A DNA stretch of 64,000 nt from Levilactobacillus suantsaii (GTDB taxonomy: Bacteria; Bacillota; Bacilli; Lactobacillales; Lactobacillaceae). The stretch is from positions 1 to 64,000 of the forward strand of contig NZ_QXIL01000008.1 of NCBI RefSeq assembly GCF_004115745.1. The letters run 5' to 3'. Below are positions 8,171 through 15,855 of this stretch, one piece after another. Numbering within the stretch: position 1 is the first letter of the stretch; every line of letters starts with the position of its first letter. A program made the position numbers and the translations under genes. The notes under the pieces were generated by a model. The model had not been told where the DNA came from. It made no database searches and saw only the letters and a program-made list of their open reading frames with translations.

Positions 8171-8310
8171 TGGTCGGTTTGACGCAGCAAAAGTGGTTCT
8201 GACGACGGAATTTGCGTGAGGGAACAACTAGCGTTTAGGCGGCATGGCCGGCGCACCGGGCCCTTTAGCTGGGGTTATAAAAAAGTTTGTCACTTTAGCG
8301 GCCTTTCGGT

Positions 8311-8339
8311 TGCAAACGTTTACAGTTAATGATATATTA
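8311..8339 (+). promoter_or_regulatory. Promoter overlapped by a cre site
   Basis: -35 TTGCAA (8311-8316), a 17-bp spacer, and -10 TATATT (8334-8339). The sequence TGCAAACGTTTACA (8312-8325) matches the CcpA operator consensus except at position 3 and covers the -35. Catabolite repression of the downstream transcript is inferred. Confidence 0.65.
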
Positions 8340-8345
8340 TAACCG

Positions 8346-8739
8346 TAGAAAGGACCAGGGGTGGCCAAGCAAAGCACCACTTGATCTAGTTGATAAAAGT
8401 TTCACGGTTCGTAAATCTGATTTCCGTTTTGACGTAAGTCTGATTTAAGAGTTTCAATCAGTACCACAGATTTTTGATAACACGGTTCAAGATTCACGGT
8501 TTAAGATTCAAGCGTCACGGTTTCGCACCAGGTAACACAGATAAACCTTCTAACGAACTCTAGAAGAATCACGCACCAGCATTAGGCACTTCACCACAAT
8601 TGAATAAGCTTTATGTACCATTAAGCAACCTGTTCTGAGATGGATAAACAATGTCAAGCCTAGAGCTCGGATGTCGGCACTAACCAGCTTCACGCGAGGA
8701 TTTCAAGAAGAATCGTTTGAGCGTTGACGGGGACGACCG
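8346..8739 (+). other. Long non-coding leader with four CACGGTT motifs
   Basis: Between the cre promoter and the short frame at 8740 there are about 390 bases without an open frame. CACGGTT occurs at 8403, 8481, 8495 and 8516, the last three within 42 bases. Short hairpins are possible, for example CTTCTA with TAGAAG near 8547-8566. Function unknown. Confidence 0.4.
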
Positions 8740-8905
8740 ATGGAGGAATTAAGGAACACTGAAAACGGTAGCCAGAAATTAAGTGAGTGATTTGGCGGCT
8801 GCGACAGTTCAGTTGGAAAATTTGATGTATGAGGCGATTAAGTATTACGAAGATGACAAGACGGAAATTCCGGGATCACGCCTGCCTTTCTACAACCGAG
8901 TAGAC
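8740..8905 (+). pseudogene. Short frame interrupted by a 4-bp GTGA duplication
   Basis: ATG 8740 opens MEELRNTENGSQKLS and then meets a stop at 8788-8790. GTGA is present twice in tandem (8783-8790). Removing one copy joins this to a 40-codon frame (DLAAATVQLENLMYEAIKYY and onward) ending at 8905, giving a 54-residue acidic helical protein. No good ribosome binding site is seen before ATG 8740. Alternatively only the frame from GTG 8783 is real. No homologue is recognised. Confidence 0.35.
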
Positions 8906-8945
8906 TTCAAGTTGATTCTCAGCTAACTTGAAGTCTATTTTTGAC
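8903..8945 (+). terminator. Strong terminator of the 8.35-8.94 kb transcript
   Basis: TAGACTTCAAGTT (8903-8915) pairs perfectly with AACTTGAAGTCTA (8927-8939), followed by TTTTT. Confidence 0.95.
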
Positions 8946-9193
8946 TCTTGGATTCGGTTTGGAGGCCCATTGGTTTACGGCATTACATAAACAAACGCGT
9001 GGGTCAGTGAGTGGGCTAATCCAGGAACACGATTTTAGCTGACCTAGTGGCAAAGTGGAGTAGTCCGGCACGTAAATCCTTTTAACCCGGTGGTAAATGG
9101 CCACCAGTGAATTTTCAATCCGACAATCACGAACTAGTTTAGCGCCGAAATGTTCGGGAAATTCGAAAATTGACGCTTTTAGTCAATCGGGGA

Positions 9194-9222
9194 TTTACAG
9201 TGCTTTAGTGAAACGGTATATT
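9194..9222 (+). promoter_or_regulatory. Promoter of the phosphopentomutase-like gene
   Basis: TTTACA (9194-9199), exactly 17 bp, TATATT (9217-9222), located 65 bp before the GTG start at 9288. The 250 bp between this promoter and the preceding terminator hold no recognisable gene. Confidence 0.7.
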
Positions 9223-9287
9223 ATTACTAAGGCCCGGGACGCCCAGTCAAATTTTACGGAAATCCCGGACGAAGGGAGTGAGTAAGT

Positions 9288-10115
9288 GTGGCCTTTCACC
9301 GCATTTTTGTCATTGATTTTGCCGGGTTAGGATTAGGCGAATCTTCCGACGCGAACCACTTTCAATCCGTCGGTGCCGATACCATTGGGCACGTGGCGGC
9401 TACTTGGCCGGGAAAGCTGCAGCTCCCAACATTACAGCGCTTAGGCCTAGGCAATATTCGGGTTGACCATCCCATCTTGGGGGTCGAACCCATCTACCAA
9501 CCGTTGGGATTCTTTGGGCGCCTGCACATGACCGCCCAGGACAACTTACGGCCGACCGGGCTTAGGGAGATGTGGGACTACACCGGTGCGATTCGCACCG
9601 AGAACGTCTTTACCACGCTGATTGCCGCGGGTTATGCGGTGACGGTGGCCGGGCCCTTTCTGAGCTATCTGGCCACCCAGACACCGGCCAATCGCTACCA
9701 AGTTGGCAGTAATCAAGCCAGTTTCAAGATCTTATACGACCGGTTGAACGAACCGGTCTCGGGCTTGACCTACGTGTGCCTACCGGAGATGCGCTTTGCC
9801 GGGGAACATCAGGACCTGATGGGCTTCGGCACGGCGCTCATCGCCGCCGACCACTATTTAGAACAGGTGGTGCACGATTTGGGGGCTAACGACCTTCTGA
9901 TCGTGACGGCCACCCACGCCGCGGACCCGACCTTTAGTCTGACGCCCACGCGTGAGTATCTTCCATTATTGGCGTACTCACCGTCCCGGGCGAAGGGCTT
10001 TGCGTTGGGTATCCGCCGCACCCTCGCGGACATCGGGGCGACCGTCTTAGAGAACTACGGGGTCGCCACCGAGCACGCAGGACATAGTCTGTTGAATGAA
10101 ATCACGCAGATCTGA
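9288..10115 (+). CDS. Phosphopentomutase-like protein lacking cap domain and most metal ligands
   Basis: The GTG start has GAAGGGAG upstream. The 275-residue product aligns with both ends of DeoB: GADTIGH and LGLGNI near the N-terminus, and TREYLPLLAYSP, then ADIGATVLENYGV at the C-terminus. DeoB (about 390 residues) interconverts ribose-1-phosphate and ribose-5-phosphate. Here the middle cap domain is largely missing, and the TMTGHWE motif with the phosphorylated Thr is replaced. The TADH motif reads TATH, DHTREY reads TPTREY, and the DxxxGHRRD region reads RFAGEHQD. Only the first Asp (residue 10) and one His are kept. Phosphotransfer by the normal mechanism is unlikely. It lies upstream of nucleoside transport genes. 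Confidence 0.7.
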   Translation: MAFHRIFVIDFAGLGLGESSDANHFQSVGADTIGHVAATWPGKLQLPTLQRLGLGNIRVDHPILGVEPIYQPLGFFGRLHMTAQDNLRPTGLREMWDYTGAIRTENVFTTLIAAGYAVTVAGPFLSYLATQTPANRYQVGSNQASFKILYDRLNEPVSGLTYVCLPEMRFAGEHQDLMGFGTALIAADHYLEQVVHDLGANDLLIVTATHAADPTFSLTPTREYLPLLAYSPSRAKGFALGIRRTLADIGATVLENYGVATEHAGHSLLNEITQI

Positions 10116-10358
10116 CGCACAGGATTCCTTGAAGGGGGGTGAGGAATAGCACCAGACCGGAACATACTTAAAGTGCAAGGACTAGCGAGAGGTTACTTCA
10201 CTTATTTATTTACCCATTACGCTAGACTTTAAGGTCGTTTTGGTATCGTTCGGAACAGAAATTATGCGTACATAGTTTCTGCAGCAGCATCGTGTCGAAA
10301 CGGAGTCGGTGGGGCGCCACCACCCGTTAAACAATATCGGAAAGAGGTATTTTGACCA
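10116..10358. other. Intergenic leader of nupC
   Basis: No gene. A short G/C hairpin, GGTGG with CCACC around 10308-10322, lies before the ribosome binding site of nupC. No clear promoter was identified. Confidence 0.3.
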
Positions 10359-11618
10359 ATGTTAGTCGCAATTAATATTCTCGGGGTAATCGTCTACCTC
10401 GCCATTGCTTTCCTGTTCTCCAAGGCGAAAAAGAAGATTCACTGGAAATCTGTCGGTGTCGTTTTGGTCTTGAACCTGATCTTAGCTTGGTTCTTCACCA
10501 GTTTTGGCATTGGCCAAAGCATTGTTAAGGGTGCGGCCGATGGTTTCAACTGGTTGGTCCAAGTGGCCTATCAAGGGATCGTCTTCGCCTTACCTAACTG
10601 GGTCACGCCACAATTTGGTGGGACCGCGAAGTCGATGAACTTCATTACCAGTTCATTGCTGCCAATCTTATTGGTTGTTCCAATGTTCGATATCCTGACT
10701 TATATCGGGGTCTTGCCTTGGATCATCAAGTGGGTTGGCCGGGGCTTGTCCTACATTACCGGACAACCGAAGTTCGAATCCTTCTTCTCCGTTGAAATGA
10801 TGTTCTTAGGGAACACCGAAGCCTTAGCCGTTTCTCAATTACAATTGAAGAGTATGCGTAAGGAACGGAACCTGACGCTGGCCATGATGTCCATGTCCTG
10901 TATCACGGCGTCGATTCTGGGGTCATATACCCAAATGGTTCCGGGGCAGTTCGTCTTGACGGCCGTTCCGATTAACATCTTGAACGCCATCATCGTGACG
11001 AACATGCTGAACCCAGTGGATGTCGCACCGGAAGAAGATACGATTGCCAAAATCGGCGGCTCGAACAGTGCCGCTGCCGAAGAAGGCGCCGTTGATGACA
11101 ACGGGAAAAAGGAACCTTTCTTCTCCTTCTTGGGTGACTCCATCTTAGGGGCCGGCCGCCTGATCTTGATCATCGCTGCCAACGTTATCGCCTTCGTGGC
11201 CTTAGCTGCCTTGATCGATAAGCTATTAGGCTTAATCTACCCGTGGCTCTCATTGGAACACATCTTAGGGATCATCATGTTCCCGTTTGCTTGGTTGATG
11301 GGACTGAACGTCTCCGATGCCTTCCAGTTCGCTCAATACATGGGGACGAAGTTAGTCACCAACGAATTCGTGGTCATGGGGAAGATTGCTTCCACCATCA
11401 ACACGAATGCGTTCTCTGACCACTACCGGGCCATCTTGACGGTCTTCTTGACGTCCTTTGCGAACTTCTCGACGACCGGGATGATCATCGGTTGTTTCAA
11501 GGGAATCGTTGACCGGGAAAATAACGAATTGATTTCGAAGAACGTGGGCTACATGTTACTTTCTGGGATCCTGGTTTCGCTGCTTTCTGCCGGAATCGTG
11601 GGTATCTTTGTTTGGTAA
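10359..11618 (+). CDS. nupC: Concentrative nucleoside transporter, NupC family
   Basis: The 419-residue integral membrane protein starts at ATG 10359 behind GGAAAGAGG. It has the CNT layout: N-terminal helices, a gate region with GNTEALAVSQ, and a C-terminal core with NTNAFSDHYRAILTVFLTSF and FANFSTTGMIIG. Family members import nucleosides with H+ or Na+. An acidic, Ala-rich cytoplasmic loop lies at about residues 220-250. Its neighbours (purine permease, ribonucleoside hydrolase) support a salvage role. A hairpin without a T tract follows at 11645-11676. Confidence 0.9.
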   Translation: MLVAINILGVIVYLAIAFLFSKAKKKIHWKSVGVVLVLNLILAWFFTSFGIGQSIVKGAADGFNWLVQVAYQGIVFALPNWVTPQFGGTAKSMNFITSSLLPILLVVPMFDILTYIGVLPWIIKWVGRGLSYITGQPKFESFFSVEMMFLGNTEALAVSQLQLKSMRKERNLTLAMMSMSCITASILGSYTQMVPGQFVLTAVPINILNAIIVTNMLNPVDVAPEEDTIAKIGGSNSAAAEEGAVDDNGKKEPFFSFLGDSILGAGRLILIIAANVIAFVALAALIDKLLGLIYPWLSLEHILGIIMFPFAWLMGLNVSDAFQFAQYMGTKLVTNEFVVMGKIASTINTNAFSDHYRAILTVFLTSFANFSTTGMIIGCFKGIVDRENNELISKNVGYMLLSGILVSLLSAGIVGIFVW

Positions 11619-11644
11619 TTTTGCCAGTTCTGCTTTAAACTAAT

Positions 11645-11676
11645 GATAGCCCAGAGGCCTGGCCTGCTGGGCTATC
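11645..11676 (+). terminator. Hairpin downstream of nupC
   Basis: A perfect 10-bp stem GATAGCCCAG/CTGGGCTATC with a weak TGTGT tail; possibly a processing or weak termination signal. Confidence 0.5.
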
Positions 11677-11851
11677 TGTGTCAGAAGCCCCGGGGAGACC
11701 GGGGCCGGGCTGATGCGCGTCATCGGCCGTACGGGTGCCGACCTTTCGTAGCGACGAAAGTGAAACCCAGCCGGGTGTTTGAGACCATCCGGTTGCAATG
11801 CCCGTGAAGTCTGTACGTCATGTCGTGGCGTATTGAAAGCTAGGGAAAATT

Positions 11852-13186
11852 ATGGATAAGCAACAACCACAGGTCACGCGCGTCGAGACGGCCATTGACC
11901 GGGCCAATCACATGACGTTGCGTGAAGCCTTACGCGACAAGGAGGTCGTCCGCAATGAGTTGATTGCGGGCGTCACGGGCTTCTTTGCCATCTCCTACAT
12001 TATTATTGTCAACCCGCTGATCCTAAAGGATGCGGGGATTCCGACCGACCTCAGTGTCTTTGCGACGATTTTCTCGTCCGTCGTGGGGTGTTTGATCATG
12101 GCCTTCTGGTCCAACGCGCCGATTATCTTGACGCCCGGCATGGGGGTCAACGCCTTCTTCACGTACACCATCGTGGTCAACATGGGGTTGAGTTGGCAAG
12201 AAGCGCTGGGAATCGCGGCCGTGGCCAGTTTTGCCTACATGGTCATCGCCTTTACCAAGATTTCAACGGTGCTTTCCGAAGCGATTCCCGAATCGCTGAA
12301 GAGCGGGATCACCGCGGGGATTGGGCTCTTTTTAGTCGAGATCGGACTGGAAAAGGCCGGACTCATCGTAGCCGGCAAGTCTTCGCTGATCGTGCTGGGG
12401 GACCTCCTCAGCCCAACGCCTTTGCTGGCGTTGTTCGGATTAGTGTTGAGCCTCATCCTTTACCTGCGGAAAGTAAAGGGCAACTTCTTCATCGCCATCA
12501 TCGCCACTAGTTTATTGGCGTTCTTCTGTGGCGTGAAGGACAGCGACACGCCCAGTGTGGACCTCGCACGCTTGGGCCAGTACCACAAGATCGTCTTTCA
12601 AAACGACCTGTCGCACTGGGCCAGCACGCCGTTCATTCTGGCGGCCTTTTCTATGACCATGATTCTGGTCTTCGAGTCGATGGGCCTACTGCAGGGCCTG
12701 TTGCCCGACCAAAAGAAGTTCAAGAAGACCTTCGAGGGCAGCTCGGTCTCGACCTTTCTGTCCGGGTTCATGGGCACCAGTCCCACCGTGGCGGCTGCCG
12801 AAAGCGCCTCGGGGATTGAGAGTGGGGGCCGGACCGGCTTGATGGCGTTAGTCGCCGCGGCCCTCTTCGCCTTATCATTGATTTTTGTGCCGCTGTTGGC
12901 CTACGTGCCGTCCGCGGCGATTGCGCCCGTCATCATCATCACGGGAGCAATCATGATGGCCGCCATCGGGAATATCGACATGGCGGACTTCTCCGAATGG
13001 TTTCCCGCGTTTTTGATCATCGTGTTGATTCCATTCACGAACAGTATCTCGACCGGTCTGGCTTTTGGTTTCGTGGCCTACCCAGTGATGAAGCTGGCGT
13101 TGGGTCAGGGCAAACGCCTGACCTGGCCGGTGTACCTGCTCGGCGTCTTGTTCCTGCTCGACTTGGTCTTCAGTGCCCTGTTGTAG
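11852..13186 (+). CDS. NCS2/AzgA-type purine base permease
   Basis: The 444-residue protein has many membrane segments and AzgA/PbuG-type hallmarks: an N-terminal amphipathic segment, GVTGFFAISYIIIVNP, TPGMGVNAFFTYTIV, and SGFMGTSPTVAAAESASGIE in the second half. AzgA/PbuG members import hypoxanthine, guanine or adenine. It starts at ATG 11852 behind a modest AGGG. The ribonucleoside hydrolase begins 74 bp downstream, so base uptake and nucleoside cleavage are probably co-expressed. The exact substrate cannot be told from sequence. Confidence 0.85.
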   Translation: MDKQQPQVTRVETAIDRANHMTLREALRDKEVVRNELIAGVTGFFAISYIIIVNPLILKDAGIPTDLSVFATIFSSVVGCLIMAFWSNAPIILTPGMGVNAFFTYTIVVNMGLSWQEALGIAAVASFAYMVIAFTKISTVLSEAIPESLKSGITAGIGLFLVEIGLEKAGLIVAGKSSLIVLGDLLSPTPLLALFGLVLSLILYLRKVKGNFFIAIIATSLLAFFCGVKDSDTPSVDLARLGQYHKIVFQNDLSHWASTPFILAAFSMTMILVFESMGLLQGLLPDQKKFKKTFEGSSVSTFLSGFMGTSPTVAAAESASGIESGGRTGLMALVAAALFALSLIFVPLLAYVPSAAIAPVIIITGAIMMAAIGNIDMADFSEWFPAFLIIVLIPFTNSISTGLAFGFVAYPVMKLALGQGKRLTWPVYLLGVLFLLDLVFSALL

Positions 13187-13209
13187 CGGGACTTGATTTG
13201 CCGGCAAAA

Positions 13210-13223
13210 CGTAAGCGGTTACG
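13210..13223. promoter_or_regulatory. Palindromic cre-like operator before rihC
   Basis: CGTAAGCGGTTACG has perfect 5-bp arms and differs from the cre consensus only at the first and last base. It lies between the permease stop and the hydrolase ribosome binding site. A LacI-family regulator (CcpA or a ribose-type repressor) is inferred. Confidence 0.5.
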
Positions 13224-13260
13224 CAAAACGATTTACAGAATTTTTGAGGAGGAAATAAAC

Positions 13261-14175
13261 ATGGCAATTAAAATTTTAATGGATACCGACCCCGGAATTG
13301 ACGACGCAGCGGCGTTGACCATGGCGATCAACGACCCCAAGATTGACTTACAGTTGATCACCACGGTGGCCGGCAACGTGACTGTCGACAAGACCACCAA
13401 GAACGCCTTGAAGATCGTCCGGTTCTTCAACCAGGATATCCCAGTGGCTGCTGGTGCCCAGTTACCATTGTTCAAGGATTTTGAAGACGCCGCCCGGATT
13501 CACGGCGAATCGGGGATGCCGGGGTACGACTTCCCCCAAGACCTGCCGACGCCGCTACATAAGACGGCCGTCGAAGCCTTACACGACACCATCATGGCTA
13601 GTTCAGACCCCATCACGCTGGTGCCGACCGGCTCGTACACCAACATCGCCTTACTCTTATCCGAGTATCCCGAAGTGAAGAGCCACATCGACCGCATCGT
13701 GGCCATGGGGGGCGCTCTGGGCATGGGGAACATGACCAGTGCCGCTGAGTTCAACGTCTTCACCGACCCGGACGCGGCCGCCATCGTCTACAAGTCCGGT
13801 GTACCGATCGTGATGGTCGGCTTAGACGTCACCATGAAGGCGTTACTGACCAACGAAAACATTGAAAAGTTACAGTCGTTGAACGAAGCCGGGCAGATGC
13901 TGCACGACATCATCATCAATGACGGTGACCACAGCGACCAGGGCAGTGCGATGCACGACGTCAACACCATCTTCTACCTGTTGCACCCCGAAGCCTTCAC
14001 CACCCGTGACATGTGGATCGACGTGGTCACGGACGGCCCCGCCATCGGGGAGACCGTCGGCGATATCCGTGGGGCTTACCACAACGGCAAGACCAACGCC
14101 AAGGTCTCCGTGGACATCGACGCCCAAGCCTTCAATGACTGGTTCATGGCCGAAGTTAGTGCGATTAAGATGTAG
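13261..14175 (+). CDS. rihC: Ribonucleoside hydrolase
   Basis: Start chosen at ATG 13261 with GAGGAGG upstream; a longer frame from 12997 overlaps the permease and is not real. The 304-residue protein has the inosine-uridine hydrolase signature DTDPGIDDA at residues 8-16, with Asp8, Asp10, Asp14 and Asp15 for calcium and catalysis. It also has an M-GGA strand (VAMGGALGMGNMT), an EFNVFTDPDAA motif and a C-terminal HDVNTIFYL. It cleaves ribonucleosides to base and ribose. RihC-like broad specificity is suggested; the subtype is less certain than the family. Confidence 0.88.
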   Translation: MAIKILMDTDPGIDDAAALTMAINDPKIDLQLITTVAGNVTVDKTTKNALKIVRFFNQDIPVAAGAQLPLFKDFEDAARIHGESGMPGYDFPQDLPTPLHKTAVEALHDTIMASSDPITLVPTGSYTNIALLLSEYPEVKSHIDRIVAMGGALGMGNMTSAAEFNVFTDPDAAAIVYKSGVPIVMVGLDVTMKALLTNENIEKLQSLNEAGQMLHDIIINDGDHSDQGSAMHDVNTIFYLLHPEAFTTRDMWIDVVTDGPAIGETVGDIRGAYHNGKTNAKVSVDIDAQAFNDWFMAEVSAIKM

Positions 14176-14203
14176 GGTTATTGATTTAACTGAAAAGTAA
14201 CGC

Positions 14204-14239
14204 AACGCCGTCACCCGATATTTTGAAGGTGACGGCGTT
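14204..14239 (+). terminator. Terminator after rihC
   Basis: A perfect 12-bp stem AACGCCGTCACC/GGTGACGGCGTT. Confidence 0.85.
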
Positions 14240-14361
14240 TAGCGTCGGGATTCAGATAAAAAATGACAACCTTTACACAAACGAAAACTTATCGATACAA
14301 AAACTAGACAAAGGCTTGCTATGATAAGGGTAAATCAGGAGGAAGAAAGAAGATGTGGTGA

Positions 14362-14454
14362 ATGTCTGTTACGGATACCGATACACTCATCTTACTCATT
14401 TTGACCTGGTTACCGATGTTATGGTTTAGGAAACCAGCCCATCATCGTCGATAA
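14362..14454 (+). CDS. Possible 30-residue hydrophobic peptide (type I toxin-like)
   Basis: A strong AGGAGG (14338-14343) precedes ATG 14353, which encodes only Met-Trp-stop and is immediately followed by ATG 14362. That frame gives 30 residues: a polar start, one membrane segment LILLILTWLPMLWF, and a basic tail RKPAHHRR. A hairpin terminator lies at 14471-14498. A single membrane span with a Pro and a charged tail is the shape of Fst/Ldr-type toxins. No antisense RNA has been proven, and the two-codon upstream frame is unusual. Function is not established. Confidence 0.4.
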   Translation: MSVTDTDTLILLILTWLPMLWFRKPAHHRR

Positions 14455-14470
14455 GTCTTTTCCGTTGGAG

Positions 14471-14498
14471 GAGTCCGGAGTTGTTCTGGGCTCTTTTT
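14471..14498 (+). terminator. Terminator of the small peptide unit
   Basis: GAGTCC (14471-14476) pairs with GGGCTC (14488-14493), with one G-U pair, followed by TTTTT. Confidence 0.6.
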
Positions 14499-14761
14499 GA
14501 GTTGGGAGGATTGGGGTGAGCGACGAGCCGGGCCTTTCGTGAAAACTTTACACGATGTTGACCAAGACCATACCAATAATTTACATGAAACGGGTATCCT
14601 AGACGTAGTTTCGCCGGCGAATCGTCTCGCGGGTCCGTTCGGTGGGGTACCACAGGGCGCCACCGAATGCAGAACTCAGCCTTCGCCGTAAATCTTGGGC
14701 GCTAGCGACCGGTACGGGGAGCGCAATAACCGGTCACTAGGCGATAGGGGCAATGTGGGAA
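14499..14761. other. Intergenic region with a long hairpin
   Basis: No gene supported. GACCGGT near 14707-14713 pairs with ACCGGTC near 14729-14735, flanked by a further CTAG/CTAG match, forming a stable hairpin just before the phosphoesterase ribosome binding site. Confidence 0.4.
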
Positions 14762-15646
14762 ATGAACAAATATACGATTATTCACGTGTCCGATCCGCAA
14801 CTCACACCACCACTACCGGAAGTTGGCGCCGTTGCCGTTGCCAAGTTACAGCTGATTTTTGACGACATCGTGGCGCACCATCTGTGTCCCGATTTGGTCG
14901 TCATCAGTGGGGACTTGATTCAGCGGGGCGCCACGGCCGATTATCGGTGGTTACGGACCTACTTGGCACAACAAGAGCAGCGGTTGGGGACTGCGATTCA
15001 AGTCATCTTAGGCGACTTGGACGACCGGCAAGCGTTCAACGCCGGTTATTTGGACCAGACACGACGCGCTTACTACGCGTACAAGCTGAACCAGAAGAAC
15101 CTGGACTTTTATTTTTTAGACTCGAAATGGGAGAGTCGCCGCACGGCCGGTTGGCTGGACCGAGCGCAACTCGACTGGTTGAATAAGAACCTTCACCTGG
15201 TGCCCCGGCGCCGGGCGTTTCTCTTTTTACACCACCCCTTGGACGCCCCAGCGTTGCGGGACATGCGTTACACCTTGTTGCAGAATAATCGTGAATTGCT
15301 GGCGATCTTGCACGGGCATAACGTGGGGGGGATCTTCGCCGGGCACCTGCACTTTTCAGCCAACTACCTGGTGGACAACGCGGTACCGGTGACCGTAGCG
15401 GGGGCGGCGTCGACCTACATCGACTGCCAAGACCCCCACAAGCACGTGGTCCACGACGCGGTCAGCTATAACGTCATCACCATCGAACGGGGCATCGCCA
15501 GTGTGACCAGTCACCCCTTGCGCTTTGACACGGGCATCTTGGCCACGATTCCGGTGGGCAACACCGGCTTCACCAAGCATCGGCCGCGTTTGACGCGGAT
15601 TCGGGATGTCAGTGGGGTCAATCTACGCGGTGGTGTAGGCGAGTAG
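14762..15646 (+). CDS. Calcineurin-like metallophosphoesterase (CpdA-like)
   Basis: ATG 14762 is preferred over ATG 14753 because AGGGG is 11 bases from the former and only 2 from the latter. The 294-residue protein carries class III phosphodiesterase blocks in order: SDPQLT where SDxH is usual, GDLIQRG, GDLDDR where GNHD is usual, HHPLDAP, and GHLHFS. Such enzymes hydrolyse phosphodiesters such as cyclic nucleotides with two metal ions. Loss of the first His and of the GNHD Asn/His is notable, so metal binding may be altered. It is a single-gene unit with its own terminator. Confidence 0.75.
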   Translation: MNKYTIIHVSDPQLTPPLPEVGAVAVAKLQLIFDDIVAHHLCPDLVVISGDLIQRGATADYRWLRTYLAQQEQRLGTAIQVILGDLDDRQAFNAGYLDQTRRAYYAYKLNQKNLDFYFLDSKWESRRTAGWLDRAQLDWLNKNLHLVPRRRAFLFLHHPLDAPALRDMRYTLLQNNRELLAILHGHNVGGIFAGHLHFSANYLVDNAVPVTVAGAASTYIDCQDPHKHVVHDAVSYNVITIERGIASVTSHPLRFDTGILATIPVGNTGFTKHRPRLTRIRDVSGVNLRGGVGE

Positions 15647-15671
15647 CGGTCATTAAATTCAGAAAGCTTAG

Positions 15672-15706
15672 AATCGGGGGACCTGCTGGGGGTCCGCCGA
15701 TTTTTT
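15672..15706 (+). terminator. Terminator after phosphoesterase gene
   Basis: AATCGG-GGACC pairs with GGTCC-CCGATT, followed by TTTTT. Confidence 0.9.
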
Positions 15707-15719
15707 ATCGCGCGGGGCG

Positions 15720-15748
15720 TTTCATGTGGCCCCAGTTTTCGGTATAAT
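15720..15748 (+). promoter_or_regulatory. Promoter of the rsmG-noc-soj-spo0J operon
   Basis: TTTCAT (15720-15725), a 17-bp spacer, and a perfect TATAAT (15743-15748). Confidence 0.65.
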
Positions 15749-15814
15749 AGGAAACGATGTGGTGCGGGGACGCGGTTGCGTTTCCGCTATAAGTAAGGTA
15801 AAGTATAAGCAAAC

Positions 15815-15832
15815 GTGAAACAATTGTTTCAC
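15815..15832. promoter_or_regulatory. 18-bp palindrome built from inverted parS half-sites
   Basis: GTGAAACAATTGTTTCAC is a perfect palindrome in the leader 24 bp before rsmG. Firmicute parS is TGTTTCAC followed by GTGAAACA; here the same two half-sites appear in the opposite order. It may be an operator for autoregulation by Noc or Spo0J, or an unrelated repressor site. Confidence 0.55.
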
Positions 15833-15855
15833 AGAAGTGGACTGGGAGATTATAA

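Noticed and set aside
9097-9285. 62-codon frame before the phosphopentomutase-like gene
   Set aside because: It contains the promoter at 9194-9222 and shows no protein-like pattern.
10835-11182. Minus-strand 115-codon frame within nupC
   Set aside because: It lies wholly inside a well-supported membrane transporter gene; composition is that of an antisense shadow.
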